From contig CCRI01000001.1 of the NCBI GenBank assembly GCA_000985875.1, positions 62,001 to 126,000 of the forward strand: 64,000 bases of DNA, in the 5' to 3' direction. The position numbers were made by a program, and so were the translations under genes. Below the pieces are notes generated by a model that ran no database searches, was not told the DNA's origin, and worked only from the letters and a program-made list of their open reading frames with translations. Source of the stretch: Neorhizobium galegae bv. officinalis (GTDB lineage: Bacteria; Pseudomonadota; Alphaproteobacteria; Rhizobiales; Rhizobiaceae). Below, one piece after another: positions 26,706 through 37,121 of this stretch (positions are counted from its first letter, which is position 1; the number at the start of each line of letters is the position of its first letter).

Positions 26706-27563
26706 ATGATCCTTGCTGCCCTTCCGCGACTTCTCGTCGAGCCGCCGGTGCGCGCCGCGCTTCTGGAAGACCTCGGCCTTGCCGGCGACGTCACGTCGAC
26801 GGCGGTCATCCCCGCCGGCCATCGCTCGACGGTTGTCATGGCCGCCCGCAAGCCCGGCGTCATCGCCGGCCTCGATGCGGCGGAACTGGCCTTCCAACTC
26901 GTCGATCCGAAGATCGTCATGACCCGCCATGTCGAGGACGGCGGGGCGGTGAAGCCGGGCGACGTGATCGCCACGATCGAAGGCCCGTCCCGCGGCCTTC
27001 TGACCGGCGAACGCACGGCCCTCAACTTTCTCGGCCATCTCTCCGGCATCGCCAGCGTCACGGCCGGCATCGTCGCGGCGATCGAAGGCACAAGAGCCTC
27101 CGTCGTGTGCACCCGCAAGACCACGCCGGGGCTCCGCGCGCTGGAGAAATATGCGGTGCGCGCCGGCGGCGGCATGAACCATCGTTTTGCGCTCTATGAC
27201 GCGGTGCTGATCAAGGACAATCACGTGGCGATCGCCGGCGGCATTGCCGAATCCATCCGCCGCGCCAAGGCGGGCGTCGGGCATATGGTCAAGATCGAGG
27301 TGGAGGTGGATACGCTCGAACAGCTTCACGAAGCCATGGAGGTCGGTGTCGATGCGGTACTGCTCGACAACATGACGCCTGACCAGCTTCGCGAGGCCGT
27401 CGGAATCGTCGGCGGCCGAGCCATCACAGAGGCCTCCGGCGGAATCACACCTGAGACGGCCGCAGCCGTGGCGGCCTCGGGCGTCGACCTGCTCTCCGTC
27501 GGCTGGATCACCCATAGTGCGCCGACGCTGGATATCGGGCTCGATTTCCGGTCTGCAGATTAG
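26706..27563 (+). CDS. nadC: Nicotinate-nucleotide pyrophosphorylase (carboxylating)
   Basis: Transfers phosphoribosyl to quinolinate and decarboxylates it to nicotinate mononucleotide. 285 residues with LLEDLGLAGDVTSTAV, TGERTALNFLGHLSGIAS, CTRKTTPGLRALEKYAV, GGGMNHRFALYDAVLIKDNH and VDAVLLDNM. ATG 26706 begins 2 bases after the nadB stop. A weak hairpin CAACGGC/GCCGTTG (27570-27600) follows and may end the nad operon. Confidence 0.96.
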   Translation: MILAALPRLLVEPPVRAALLEDLGLAGDVTSTAVIPAGHRSTVVMAARKPGVIAGLDAAELAFQLVDPKIVMTRHVEDGGAVKPGDVIATIEGPSRGLLTGERTALNFLGHLSGIASVTAGIVAAIEGTRASVVCTRKTTPGLRALEKYAVRAGGGMNHRFALYDAVLIKDNHVAIAGGIAESIRRAKAGVGHMVKIEVEVDTLEQLHEAMEVGVDAVLLDNMTPDQLREAVGIVGGRAITEASGGITPETAAAVAASGVDLLSVGWITHSAPTLDIGLDFRSAD

Positions 27564-27652
27564 GGTGAGCAACGGCGCCCGAGCGCTTCCGGAGCCGTTG
27601 AAAACAATGCTACATCCTTGATCCGGAACACAGAACGGGCAAGGAGTGCAAG

Positions 27653-29050
27653 ATGCCGAGAATACCCCAAGACCAGATCGATGCGGTGCTGGCTCTGGTC
27701 GATGCCGATATCGACAAGAGCCTTGCGCGCCTCTTTGATCTCATCCGCATTCCGAGCATCTCCACCGACCCCGGTTATCGCGACCAGTGCAAGGCGGCAG
27801 CCGAGTGGCTGAGCCGCGATCTCGCCTCGATCGGCTTCGATGCGTCCGTCAGGCCGACGACGGGCCATCCGATGGTCGTCGCGCACCAGAAGGAGGCGGC
27901 CGGGCCGCATCTGCTGTTCTACGGGCACTACGACGTCCAGCCTGTCGATCCGCTGGCGCTCTGGACCAGCGATCCGTTCGAGCCGCGGCTGGAGCCGCTG
28001 CCGAATGGCGATACCGCGATCGTCGCGCGCGGGGCCTCGGACGACAAGGGCCAGATGATGACCTTCGTCGAGGCCTGCCGCGCCTGGAAGGAGGTGACCG
28101 GCAAGCTGCCGGTGCAGGTCAGCATCCTCTTTGAAGGCGAAGAGGAAGCGGGCAGCCCGAGCCTTGCGCCGTTCCTCGATGCGACCGCCGCCGAGCTGAA
28201 GGCCGACATGGTCTATGTCTGCGACACCGACATGTGGGACCGCGAAACGCCGGCCGTCACCACCATGCTGCGCGGGCTCTACAGCACCGAGGTCGAGATC
28301 ACCTGCGCCGATCGGGATCTGCATTCCGGCATGTTCGGCAATGCCGCCCGCAACGCGCTTCAGGTCCTGTCGGATGTCGTGTCGAGCCTCAGGACGCCGG
28401 ATGGCGGGGTGGCGATCGAAGGTTTTTACGACGGCGTCAAGGAATTGCCGGAAGCCATCAAGGCGCAGTGGCAGCGGCTGCCGTTCGACGAGAAGGGTTT
28501 TCTCGCCGATATAGGTCTCAATATCCCGGCGGGCGAAGCGGGCCGCTCCATCCTCGAACAGGTCTGGGCGCGGCCGAGCTGCGAGATCAACGGCATGAGC
28601 GGCGGCTACACCGGCGAGGGCTTCAAGACCGTCATCCCGGCCAGGGCGACCGCCAAGATTTCCTTCCGGCTGGTCGAGGGGCAGGTGCCGGAAAAGATCC
28701 GCGATGCCTTCAAGGCGCATGTTCGGGCGCGCATCCCGGCCGATTGCTCGGTGACGTTCAAGGATTTCGGCCTGGCGCCGGCCACCGTCATGCCGGTCGA
28801 GAGCCCGTTCCTGACGAAGACGCTTGCCGCGCTTTCCACCGAGTGGGAATGCGAGGCGGCGCTTGCCGGAACCGGCGGCTCGATCCCGATCATCGGTGAG
28901 TTCAAGCGTCGGCTCGGCTGCGATGCCCTGCTGGTCGGCTTTGCCCGCTTCGACAACCGCGTTCACAGCCCGAACGAGAAATACGACCTGTCGAGCTTCC
29001 ACAAGGGCATCCGCTCCTGGGTGCGTATTCTCGCGGCACTTGCCGAGTAA
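27653..29050 (+). CDS. M20 family metallopeptidase (dipeptidase-like)
   Basis: 465 residues of the M20 CPG2/CNDP-like type. Metal site: His and Asp of FYGHYDVQPVD (about 89-99), the bridging Asp in RGASDDKGQ (about 130), the catalytic Glu pair in FEGEEEAGS (about 163) and the dimerisation-domain His in LHSGMFGNAARNA. The last zinc ligand His is in VHSPNEKYDL. It is likely a cytoplasmic dipeptidase or deacylase (no signal peptide). ATG 27653 has AAGGAG 9 bases upstream. Confidence 0.9.
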   Translation: MPRIPQDQIDAVLALVDADIDKSLARLFDLIRIPSISTDPGYRDQCKAAAEWLSRDLASIGFDASVRPTTGHPMVVAHQKEAAGPHLLFYGHYDVQPVDPLALWTSDPFEPRLEPLPNGDTAIVARGASDDKGQMMTFVEACRAWKEVTGKLPVQVSILFEGEEEAGSPSLAPFLDATAAELKADMVYVCDTDMWDRETPAVTTMLRGLYSTEVEITCADRDLHSGMFGNAARNALQVLSDVVSSLRTPDGGVAIEGFYDGVKELPEAIKAQWQRLPFDEKGFLADIGLNIPAGEAGRSILEQVWARPSCEINGMSGGYTGEGFKTVIPARATAKISFRLVEGQVPEKIRDAFKAHVRARIPADCSVTFKDFGLAPATVMPVESPFLTKTLAALSTEWECEAALAGTGGSIPIIGEFKRRLGCDALLVGFARFDNRVHSPNEKYDLSSFHKGIRSWVRILAALAE

Positions 29051-29075
29051 CCTGGCCGACTGATCCCGCCGCCGG

Positions 29076-30878
29076 TCAGGCTTTTTCGAAGAGCGGCGAG
29101 ATCACCATTTCCGGCACCAGGACAAGCCCCTTGTCGGTGATACGGATCTCGGGGATGACGGACAGCGGGATGAGGTTGAAGCCCATATAGGCGATGGTGC
29201 AGCCGGCCTTTTCCCATTCCAGCTTGAGGGCTTTCACCTCGTCTGCGACTTCGTGGACGCGCTTGTCGGAGAGCAGGCCGGCGATCGGCAGCGGCACCAT
29301 GGCCGTGACTTTCCCGTCCATCACGACGCAGACGCCGCCCTGTGTTTCTTCGATCGCGTCCAGCGCAACCTGCATGTCCGCCTCATTGGTGCCGGCAACG
29401 ATGATGTTGTGGCTGTCATGGCCGACGGAGGAGGCGACTGCGCCCTTTTTCAGGCCGAAACCGTTCAGCAGGCCGTGCGCCACGTTGCCGGATGACTTGC
29501 CGTGCCGCTCGACGACGGTGACGAAGCAGAGGTCATGACGGTCGAAATGCGCCTGCCAGTCGTTGGCAGGTTCGAGCGTTACCGTGACGTGGCCGAGCGT
29601 GATGCCGGGAAGCTCCGTGCGGATCGTATGGGCGGTGACGGTGTCGGTCGGCAGGTCGGGAGACAGCTTGAGGTTTTTCGGCAACTTGACGGTGTGATAC
29701 GCGGCTTCCGGATAACGGTATGGCTTCGAAAGCGCTTCGTCGAGGACTGCCGTGACCTTGCGGTTATCGACGACAAGTTCTCCACCATACCAGGTGCTGA
29801 CCGGCTTCAGGTCGTCGGTCAGAAGCACGAGGTCGGCGCGGCGTCCGCCGCCGAGACCGCCGATCTCGCCTTCCATGCCGAAACGCGTCGCGCCATGCAG
29901 CGAGCCCATCGCCCAGGCCTGTTCCGGCGTCATGCCGGCCTTGACGGCTTCGCGGGTCACCCAGTCGAGACCGAAGGCGAGCAGGTCCTCGGCATCGCGG
30001 TCGTCGGTGCAGACCGCGACGCGTTTATGCGAGGCGCCGAGTTCGGTGATCGTCTTGATCGCGTGCGGCAGCGAATGCCACGGCGTTGTCGGCGGGCCGC
30101 CGCGCAGGAAGAGCCAGACGCCGGCCTCGAGCAGGTCGTCGGCAATGTCGCGGTCGATCGCCTCATGGGTATCGGTAACGCCGGACGCGGCATAGGCCGC
30201 GACGAATTCCCGGCCATAGACATGGCCCGAGACCGGTCGGCCGCGCTGGAGGGCCGCGGCAAGGATCGCGTGGCTGCGCTCGTCGCCCATGGCGACGGGG
30301 ACGAAATCCATCTTTTCGCCGAGCGCCACGGCCTCCGGCCATTTGTCGAAGAGCGCGGCGATCTTGGCGGGCGTCAGGTCGCCGCCGGCGGTTTCGAGTT
30401 CCGGAGATGTCGCCGGCACGGTGCTGGGCACAGTGAGGAAGATCGACAGCGGCGCCTGGCGCGCATCTTCGAGCATGGCCTCGACGCCCGCGACATCCAT
30501 GACATTGCCGATCTCGTGGCTGTCGCAGAAGATCGTCGTGGTGCCGTTGAGAAGTGCCGCCTCGGCATAGGCGCAGGCCGTGACCATCGAGGATTCGATA
30601 TGGATATGCGGATCGACGAGGCCCGGAGCAATGATGCCGCCTTTGGCGTCGTAGAGCTTTGCCGAGCCGTTCCGGTAGCTGCCGGCCGGTTTTACGGCTG
30701 CGATGCGGCCGCCCGAGATCCAGACCTCGCGACCGTCGAGAATGCGCTCCGAATAGGTGGACAGCACGCGCGCGCCCTGGATGACCAGATCGGGATCGCG
30801 ACGGGCGGAGGCGACATCGGCGAGACGGCGGGTCATGGTCGAAAGCGGCTGAACGGAGAAGCGGGTGAGGGTGCTCAT
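29076..30878 (-). CDS. ade: Adenine deaminase
   Basis: Converts adenine to hypoxanthine and ammonia. 600 residues, usual length. The amidohydrolase core shows [59 protein letters not shown], and the C-terminal Ade domain has [22 protein letters not shown] and [12 protein letters not shown] 30878 is chosen from the family start; a longer frame upstream reads through the divergent intergenic region. Divergent from the ferredoxin gene. Confidence 0.93.
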   Translation of the reverse strand: MSTLTRFSVQPLSTMTRRLADVASARRDPDLVIQGARVLSTYSERILDGREVWISGGRIAAVKPAGSYRNGSAKLYDAKGGIIAPGLVDPHIHIESSMVTACAYAEAALLNGTTTIFCDSHEIGNVMDVAGVEAMLEDARQAPLSIFLTVPSTVPATSPELETAGGDLTPAKIAALFDKWPEAVALGEKMDFVPVAMGDERSHAILAAALQRGRPVSGHVYGREFVAAYAASGVTDTHEAIDRDIADDLLEAGVWLFLRGGPPTTPWHSLPHAIKTITELGASHKRVAVCTDDRDAEDLLAFGLDWVTREAVKAGMTPEQAWAMGSLHGATRFGMEGEIGGLGGGRRADLVLLTDDLKPVSTWYGGELVVDNRKVTAVLDEALSKPYRYPEAAYHTVKLPKNLKLSPDLPTDTVTAHTIRTELPGITLGHVTVTLEPANDWQAHFDRHDLCFVTVVERHGKSSGNVAHGLLNGFGLKKGAVASSVGHDSHNIIVAGTNEADMQVALDAIEETQGGVCVVMDGKVTAMVPLPIAGLLSDKRVHEVADEVKALKLEWEKAGCTIAYMGFNLIPLSVIPEIRITDKGLVLVPEMVISPLFEKA

Positions 30879-31071
30879 GAAAATCTCATTTCCGGGACTC
30901 GGGGAGGACAGGTGGATTGTAGGGAAAGCCGCCGAGGCAAGGAAGCGCCAATAGGGAGGCAAACAATTGGAGCGTTGCCGAAATTCGAACTCTTGCGGCG
31001 AAATATGCTTCTTTTCAGCAACGCCCCGGTCTGGGATAGTGCGCAAGAGGCAATGAGAGGCAAACGATCCG

Positions 31072-31410
31072 ATGGCCTATATCATCACCGAACCCTGTAT
31101 CGATGTGAAGGACGGCGCCTGCACCGCAGCCTGTCCCGTCGACTGTATCTACGAGGGCGGGCGGATGTTCTATATCCATCCGGACGAGTGCATCAATTGC
31201 GGCCTCTGTCTCTCCATCTGTCCGGTCGATGCCATCGCCTATGACGAGGAGGCGACCGAGGCGCAGATGGCGTTCATTCCGGTCAACCGGGATTATTTCG
31301 GGCCCGAAGTAACCGGGTTGGGATCACCCGGCGGCTGGGACAAAAGCCGGACGCGGGCCGTAGATCACCCAGCGGTGATAGCCGCGCCCCTACGTGAGGC
31401 GGCTCACTAG
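31072..31410 (+). CDS. fdxA: Seven-iron ferredoxin (3Fe-4S/4Fe-4S)
   Basis: 112 residues. The first cluster motif is [18 protein letters not shown] (Cys9-x7-Cys17-x3-Cys21-Pro), the second [16 protein letters not shown], the arrangement of Azotobacter FdI-type 7Fe ferredoxins, which also carry YEGG...FYIHPDECI as here. The C-terminal tail from about 75 is unordered and not conserved. Low-potential electron carrier; partner not evident. It ends 4 bases inside the converging amidohydrolase gene. Confidence 0.93.
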   Translation: MAYIITEPCIDVKDGACTAACPVDCIYEGGRMFYIHPDECINCGLCLSICPVDAIAYDEEATEAQMAFIPVNRDYFGPEVTGLGSPGGWDKSRTRAVDHPAVIAAPLREAAH

Positions 31411-32810
31411 GCGTTGGGCCAGCTTCCGTAATAGGCGCGGGTGGCGGCGATCAGCTTGCGGCATCTTTCCCGCTCGATGGCGAGACGCGGCAAATCCGCC
31501 TTGGCCTGCGCCAGCAGTTCCTTGCGGGCCGCATCGAAATCAACATTCACGAGCCTGCGGTCCCGCATGACCGGCCGGCCGGCGACATAAACGGCCTTGG
31601 CATGGGCGGCGGACATGCGGTTCAGCAGCACCTCGGCTTCGTCGAGATCGTCGAAGACGCTGTCGGCGATCAGGGCCCCGTAGTCGATGACCGTGAAATC
31701 CTCGCCGAGAGGCGCGTTGACGACGGTCGCGCCGGTGCGGATCGCGGCGTCGAAAATGTTGGCAGCGGTGAAATCTCTCTCAAGCTCGCGCCCGCCATGC
31801 AGGAAATAGAGAAGCCGCATTTCGCGCCAGAGGTCCTGGTCGTCATCGAAGGCACCGCCGTCCAGACCGATGCCGAAGCGCAGGCCCCGCTTGGCGGCTT
31901 CTGCGAGCGGCGCGATGCCGGAGCGCAGGCGCAGGTTGGCGGAGGGATTGGAGACGAGTTGGACGCCGCGCTCGGCCAGCAATTCGTATTCGTCAGGCCG
32001 GAGCTGCACGCCGTGGGCGACCGCGAGCCGCGACGAGAGGAAGCCTATATCGTCGAGATAACGAACGATGCCCTGCGGGAAGCGACGGTCCAGCCATGCC
32101 CGCTGCCTTGGGCTTTCGAGCAAGTGCATATGGATGCGGCGGTTGTTGGCGGCCGACGCCTCGGCGATCGCTTCGAGCAGGGCGTTGGAGCACCATTGCG
32201 GGCCGATCGGGCCGTATTGGACATCGACCAGCGGATTGGTGTTGGCGGCCGCGACGGCATCGGCGGCGGCGAGCTGATCGCGGAAGGGCGCATAACGGGG
32301 GGCAAGCGGTGAAAGAGCCTCCCAGTCCGTGGGGCTCAGGAACGGCTTCAAGCGCTCCGGGCCGCCGTCATAGGCCCAAGCGTCGTGGTCGAGTAGCGGG
32401 CAGGAGAGGCCGAGGCGGATGCCGACGTCCTTTGCGGCTCGGATCACCTCCAGGGCCTCGTCGGCCATGCGGGCCGCATTGAGGGAGTTGTGGCAGTGGA
32501 TGGTCGCGGCGACGCCGGTCTTTGCGAGGCGTCCAAAGGCGACGAGGGCTTCGAGATAGGCATCGGTGCGGGGCCGCAGCCGCATCGTCGGGATCCAGGT
32601 TTCCAGCGCGTCGTCGAGGCTGCCGAAATCCAGCGTGCGGATGCCGTAGCCGTGGTCATGGGCGTTGACCGGCATCGGCAGGATGAGGTCGCCAGAGACA
32701 AGCGGAATGGTCGAGGCGAGAGCGGGAAGGGCGGCTCGTACCGCCTCGCCGCGCAGGGCTTTTTCGCGGCCCGGATACTGCAGGAAACGCATGTCCTCGT
32801 TCGATGTCAC
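31407..32810 (-). CDS. Amidohydrolase (cytosine/guanine deaminase-like)
   Basis: 467 residues of the metal-dependent hydrolase superfamily. Metal-ligand regions: PVNAHDHGYG (instead of the common H-x-H, here H-D-H), IHMHLLES, VAHGVQL and FGIGLDGGAFDDDQDLWREM. It resembles the ATZ/TRZ and 5-methylcytosine-type deaminases. The two-residue C-terminal tail region ends in GSWPNA. It overlaps the LysR gene start by 4 bases on the same strand, so it is the last gene of the 39.8-31.4 kb operon. Substrate not known. Confidence 0.85.
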   Translation of the reverse strand: MTSNEDMRFLQYPGREKALRGEAVRAALPALASTIPLVSGDLILPMPVNAHDHGYGIRTLDFGSLDDALETWIPTMRLRPRTDAYLEALVAFGRLAKTGVAATIHCHNSLNAARMADEALEVIRAAKDVGIRLGLSCPLLDHDAWAYDGGPERLKPFLSPTDWEALSPLAPRYAPFRDQLAAADAVAAANTNPLVDVQYGPIGPQWCSNALLEAIAEASAANNRRIHMHLLESPRQRAWLDRRFPQGIVRYLDDIGFLSSRLAVAHGVQLRPDEYELLAERGVQLVSNPSANLRLRSGIAPLAEAAKRGLRFGIGLDGGAFDDDQDLWREMRLLYFLHGGRELERDFTAANIFDAAIRTGATVVNAPLGEDFTVIDYGALIADSVFDDLDEAEVLLNRMSAAHAKAVYVAGRPVMRDRRLVNVDFDAARKELLAQAKADLPRLAIERERCRKLIAATRAYYGSWPNA

Positions 32811-33736
32811 CGCTTGATGACCTCCGCGATCTGGTTGCTGAATTTTTCGAGATCGACGCTGAGCGCCTCGATCACGGCTTCGGTGGCATGGGTGAGCTGC
32901 CGGTTATGGGGCGCCACGATGCCGACCTCCATGTTCTGCAGGCGGGAGCCGGCGATCGGCAGAGCGACCACATCGCCGGCCTTCAGTTCCTTCAGGAGGC
33001 CGAGCGGGGTGAAGAAGGCGACACCTTCACCGGACAGGATCAGCGGCTTCAGCATCATCTGGTTGTTGGTGGCGACAAGCGTGCGGCCGACGCGATCGAG
33101 CGAGGCGAGTTCGACGGCGATCATCGAACTCATCACCTCGTTGTCGAGCTGCAGCAGCAGCTTGAACTGGGCGCATTCCTGCAGGGTCGCGCTCTTCTGA
33201 CGGGCCAGCGGATGGTGCTTGGCGACGATCACCATCAGCGGCATGCGCACACCGTGGACCAGCTTGATGTCGTGCGGCCGGGCGAGGTCGAAGGTGATGC
33301 CGATGTCGCAATCACCGTCGGCGACGAAATGGAAGATGTTGTTAAAATTGTCGGCGCGGATGCGGAAATCGACGGCCGGGTTCTTGTGGTGAAATCCCAT
33401 CACGAATTCCGGCAGGAACTGGACCGCCAGACTGTCGAGGCAGGCGATATGGACGCGGCCGGTGCGCTTGCCCTGGAGGTCGCCGAGATCGGATTTCATG
33501 ATCTCGTAGTGGTGCATCGTCTCCTTGGCGTGCTTCAGCACGACCTTGCCGGCGGAGGTGAGGCGCAGGCCATCGGAGAACCGTTCGAACAGCGGCGTGC
33601 CGAGTTCGTCCTCTAGCTTGCGGATCTGGCGGCTGACGGCGGAGGTGGCGACATGCAGCTCCTCGGAGGCCTTGCGGATCGAGCCCGAGCGCGCGACTTC
33701 GACGAAATATTTCAGGATACTGGCGTGCATACTCAT
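32807..33736 (-). CDS. LysR family transcriptional regulator
   Basis: 309 residues. N-terminal HTH ILKYFVEVARSGSIRKASEELHVATSAVSRQIRKLEDELGTPLFERF (about 6-53), followed by the effector-binding domain with GRVHIACLDSLAVQFLPEFV. It lies inside the catabolic operon, between the enoyl-CoA hydratase and the amidohydrolase, on the same strand, and is the likely regulator of the transporter and degradation genes. The effector is likely the imported substrate. Confidence 0.9.
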   Translation of the reverse strand: MSMHASILKYFVEVARSGSIRKASEELHVATSAVSRQIRKLEDELGTPLFERFSDGLRLTSAGKVVLKHAKETMHHYEIMKSDLGDLQGKRTGRVHIACLDSLAVQFLPEFVMGFHHKNPAVDFRIRADNFNNIFHFVADGDCDIGITFDLARPHDIKLVHGVRMPLMVIVAKHHPLARQKSATLQECAQFKLLLQLDNEVMSSMIAVELASLDRVGRTLVATNNQMMLKPLILSGEGVAFFTPLGLLKELKAGDVVALPIAGSRLQNMEVGIVAPHNRQLTHATEAVIEALSVDLEKFSNQIAEVIKR

Positions 33737-33765
33737 CCCCCAAGCTCCTGAAATTCATATCATAC

Positions 33766-34542
33766 CTACCGACCCTGCCAAACCGGAGCACGCTTTTCGC
33801 GGAAGGCTGTCACACCTTCGACGGCGTCCTCGCTTTGCAGGGCACGGATCAGCGCGGGGGTGCGCAGGCCCTGGGCTTCGGCGGGGCTGAGATGACCGGT
33901 GCGGTTGACCGTCTGCTTGATCGCCTTCAGTGACAACGGGGCGCAGGCGACGATATCGCTCACCCATCTGTCGACGGCTGCATCCAGTTCATCGAAGGGC
34001 ACTGTTTCGTTGACGATGCCGAAACCCTGCATTTCGGCGGCGGTGAATTGCCGGCCGGTCAACATCACGGCCATGGCGAGGTTGTGCGGGATTTTCCGCT
34101 GCAGGAGCACCATGCCGCCATCGAGCGGCATGCGGCCGACGCGGGCTTCGGGCAGGCCGAACTTGGCGGTATCGGCGGCAATCACGATGTCGCAGCCGAG
34201 CACCATCTCGAAACCGCCGCCGAGCGCATAACCGTTGACACGGGCGATGACGGGCACGTCGAGCGACTTGCGGAAGGCGAGGCCGCCGAAACCGTTGGTG
34301 CGGCTTTCAGCCCAGTATTCGAGGCCGCTCTTGGTGGCGCCGCCCTTGAGGTCGGCGCCGGTGCAGAAGGCCTTGCTGCCGCTGCCGGTCAGCACCACGC
34401 AGGAAATGTCGTCGCGGGCCTCGATCTCGGACCAGATGGCGTCGAGTTCCTTTTCGGTCGCGGCATCGACGGCGTTCATGCGGTCCGGGCGGTCGAGGGT
34501 GACCCGTGCGACGCGGTTCTCGACGGAGAAGCCGACGGTCAT
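33766..34542 (-). CDS. Enoyl-CoA hydratase/isomerase family protein
   Basis: 258 residues of the crotonase fold. Motifs: RVTLDRPDRMNAVDAAT (the ALxxP-type substrate loop), SKAFCTGADLKG (oxyanion hole), VNGYALGGGFEMVLGCDIVIAADTAKFGLPEARVGRMPLDGGM, and KAIKQTVNR. The first catalytic Glu is in the EMVLGCD context and the second position reads RMPLDGG, so hydratase chemistry is less certain than the fold. Overlaps the CoA-transferase stop by 4 bases. Confidence 0.9.
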   Translation of the reverse strand: MTVGFSVENRVARVTLDRPDRMNAVDAATEKELDAIWSEIEARDDISCVVLTGSGSKAFCTGADLKGGATKSGLEYWAESRTNGFGGLAFRKSLDVPVIARVNGYALGGGFEMVLGCDIVIAADTAKFGLPEARVGRMPLDGGMVLLQRKIPHNLAMAVMLTGRQFTAAEMQGFGIVNETVPFDELDAAVDRWVSDIVACAPLSLKAIKQTVNRTGHLSPAEAQGLRTPALIRALQSEDAVEGVTAFREKRAPVWQGR

Positions 34543-35711
34543 GCCGCGTCTCCGCGGGTTGCTTGGAGAGACTGGGCTTCCAGCGAACCGAGGATCTCGT
34601 CATTGTGCTGGCCGAGGCTCGGGGGAGAGATGCGAACCGAAACCGGGGCAGCCGACATGTCGATGGGAGAGCCGATGAGGCGAATAGGACCGGCGGCCGT
34701 TTCACCCGCGTCGAGGATCATCTTGTTGATGACGGTCTGCGGGTCCTGCAGCGCTTCGGCAAGGTTGCGCACCGGCGCGCAGAGGATATCGACCTCTTCG
34801 AGACGCTTCAGCCAGTGGGCGTTGCTGTTCCTGGCAAAGTTCGCGCGGAAGATCTCCTGCAATTCCGGGCGATGCGCCATCTGGGAATCGAAGTCCTTGT
34901 AGCGATCTTGAGCCGACAGGTCCTCGATTTCGAGCGCGTTGCAGATGTCCTGCAATGGGTTCTGCTTGAAGGCACCGACCATGACGATCGCGCCGTCCGT
35001 CGTGTCGAAGACGCCGGTCAGCGGGAAGGCGCCCCAGTTCAGGTCCTTCTCGCGCATCATGTGCGCGGCACCTTCCTGCATCTGCATGGCAAGCATGGAA
35101 TTGTAGAGGCTGACGGCCACATGCTGGCCTTCGCCGGTCTTTTCCCGCTGCAGGAGCGCCAGAAGGATGCCCTGCACGAGGTGCATGCCGGCGGAATAGT
35201 CGGCGAGCGGGGTGGCATAGATCGAGGTCGGATGGGCGCTATCCGACTTGCGGCGCATGACACCCGAAAGCGCCTGGGCCAGAATGTCCTGGCCGCCCTT
35301 GTGCTGGTAGGGACCGGTGAGGCCGAAGCCGGTGCCGACCGCGTAGATCAGCCGCTTGTTGATCTTCTTCAGGTCCTCGTAACCGAAGCCCATGCGCTCC
35401 ATCACGCCGGGGCGGAAGTTGTTGACCACCACGTCTGCGCCGGCAATCAGCGCCAGCACGGCGTCGCGGGCTTCGGTGAGCTTCAGGTCGAGCGCCAGGC
35501 TCTTCTTGTTGCGATTGAGCGAGCAGAAGACCGGGTTGTTGAGGCCGTCCGGATCGGAACCCAGCGACCAGCGGGAAAGATCGCCGATCTTGGCCTTCTC
35601 GATCTTGATGACCTCGGCGCCGTAATCGGCAAGCGTCTGGGTGCAGCAGGGGCCGAGCATGACCTGCGTGAAATCGATCACGCGGACGCCGTCGAGTGGG
35701 AGAGAATTCAT
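34539..35711 (-). CDS. CoA transferase, family III (CaiB/BaiF)
   Basis: 390 residues. Transfers CoA between carboxylic acids through an aspartyl-CoA anhydride. MNSLPLDGVRVIDFTQVMLGPCCTQTLADYGAEVIKIEK opens the protein as in CaiB/Frc. Other marks are RNKKSLALDLKL, NNFRPGVMERMGFGYEDL and the catalytic Asp in ATPLADYSAGMHLVQGIL. ATG 35711 overlaps the FAD oxidoreductase stop. In context it activates an acid for the adjacent crotonase. Confidence 0.92.
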   Translation of the reverse strand: MNSLPLDGVRVIDFTQVMLGPCCTQTLADYGAEVIKIEKAKIGDLSRWSLGSDPDGLNNPVFCSLNRNKKSLALDLKLTEARDAVLALIAGADVVVNNFRPGVMERMGFGYEDLKKINKRLIYAVGTGFGLTGPYQHKGGQDILAQALSGVMRRKSDSAHPTSIYATPLADYSAGMHLVQGILLALLQREKTGEGQHVAVSLYNSMLAMQMQEGAAHMMREKDLNWGAFPLTGVFDTTDGAIVMVGAFKQNPLQDICNALEIEDLSAQDRYKDFDSQMAHRPELQEIFRANFARNSNAHWLKRLEEVDILCAPVRNLAEALQDPQTVINKMILDAGETAAGPIRLIGSPIDMSAAPVSVRISPPSLGQHNDEILGSLEAQSLQATRGDAA

Positions 35712-37066
35712 TCCGCAGCCTCCAGGAATGTTGCATTGTCGGACGGGATATCGCCGGGATCGGCGCCCTGGGCCCGCATCTGTTTCTGGATTTTGCCGAT
35801 ATCGGCTTTCCGAACGGTGGTTCCCGCATTGAGCGCCACGACGGCGGCGACGCCTGCGGCCTCGCCCATGGCCATGCAGGGCGGGATTTCGCGGCTGGAT
35901 TTCTGCGCCTGCGGTGTCGCCGAGTAGTGACGTCCGGCGACAATCAGCTGGTCCACCTCGCGCGGCAGCATCGACCGGTAGGGCGTATAATAGTCGCGGC
36001 CGCGGCAGACGGTGTCGGAGAAGTGGATGCGGTTCATAACGTCGTCCTTGGTGACGACATATTCGCCTTCCAGCAGCCGTGTCTGGCGCACGCCGGTCTG
36101 CGGCGCGAAATCGACCACATAGGCCTTTTCGAAGCCGGGCATCTTTTCGCGGGTGAAATCGAGCAGGCGGGCGATGCGGTTGCGGCCTTCGAGCTCGGCC
36201 TTGGTGAGGTCCTCGGTCTTGAGGCCGGAAAGGTTCGGCATATGCGGGCAGTTGAGCCAGACAACGCCGGGCAGCGGGGTCTTCAGCCACCAGAAGGACC
36301 AGCAGCCGCCGATCAGGCGCTTGGCCTCGTGGTCGATCTTCTTGAAGGCTTCCGGCTCCTCGAACTCGAAACGTTCGGCAGCATCCGTATCGACGCCGCC
36401 CCAGCGGGAGACGGTGGTCAGGATGAAGTTGGATTCCACATGCGAAGCGCCGGCAGACGCGGCGACATCGAGGTCGCCGGTCGTGTCGATGACGACATCG
36501 CCGAGGATCGCTTCCATGCCTGACTTGGTCTGGCAGATGACGCCCTTGATGGTCTTGCCTTCCATGATCGCGGAGGAAAACCAGCTATGGGTGCGAAGCT
36601 TCACGCCGGCCTCGGTCAGCACATCATAGGAAGCGCGCTTGAAGCCGTCCGGGTCGAAGGCGGCGGAAAAGCAGATCGGGTGCGGCATGGACTGGGTGTG
36701 GAAATCGAACAGGCCCCAGCGCGCCCAGCGCCGCCAGGCCTCCGGCGTTTCGCGGATGTCGAGTTCGCGGTCGCGGCCGGTCGGCGTGACGCAGAGGTCC
36801 CACTTCTTCATCCGCTCGATCATCTCCATGCAGATGCCCTGCACGGTGATTTCGAGGTTGTTGATCATGTCGTCGAGCACCAGGACCATGCCGCCGGCGG
36901 CGAGCCCGCCGACATAGGGGTAGCGTTCGAGGAGGGTCACCTTGGCGCCGTTGCGGGCCGCGGACACGGCGGCGGAAATGCCCGCCGGTCCCCCGCCGAC
37001 GACGACCACATCGGAACGGTCTACCACTGCGACGTTGCGCGCCGCCTGAAGAATTGTCTGTTGCAT
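35708..37066 (-). CDS. FAD-dependent oxidoreductase (FAD_oxidored family)
   Basis: 452 residues. Rossmann-type FAD motif SDVVVVGGGPAGISAAVSAARNGAKVTLLERYPYVGGLAAGG (about 18-58), GDVVIDTTGDLDVAASAGASH and the closing REIPPCMAMGEAAGVAAVVAL. Such proteins are often linked to hydroxy-acid or amine oxidation. It follows the ABC transporter genes and overlaps the CoA-transferase, which makes an oxidative step on the imported substrate before CoA activation plausible. Confidence 0.88.
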   Translation of the reverse strand: MQQTILQAARNVAVVDRSDVVVVGGGPAGISAAVSAARNGAKVTLLERYPYVGGLAAGGMVLVLDDMINNLEITVQGICMEMIERMKKWDLCVTPTGRDRELDIRETPEAWRRWARWGLFDFHTQSMPHPICFSAAFDPDGFKRASYDVLTEAGVKLRTHSWFSSAIMEGKTIKGVICQTKSGMEAILGDVVIDTTGDLDVAASAGASHVESNFILTTVSRWGGVDTDAAERFEFEEPEAFKKIDHEAKRLIGGCWSFWWLKTPLPGVVWLNCPHMPNLSGLKTEDLTKAELEGRNRIARLLDFTREKMPGFEKAYVVDFAPQTGVRQTRLLEGEYVVTKDDVMNRIHFSDTVCRGRDYYTPYRSMLPREVDQLIVAGRHYSATPQAQKSSREIPPCMAMGEAAGVAAVVALNAGTTVRKADIGKIQKQMRAQGADPGDIPSDNATFLEAAE

Positions 37067-37121
37067 TGGTTCAAACTCCCAAAGAGTTGGGCCTGAGGAC
37101 AGTTGGCTCAGTGTGTTGGGC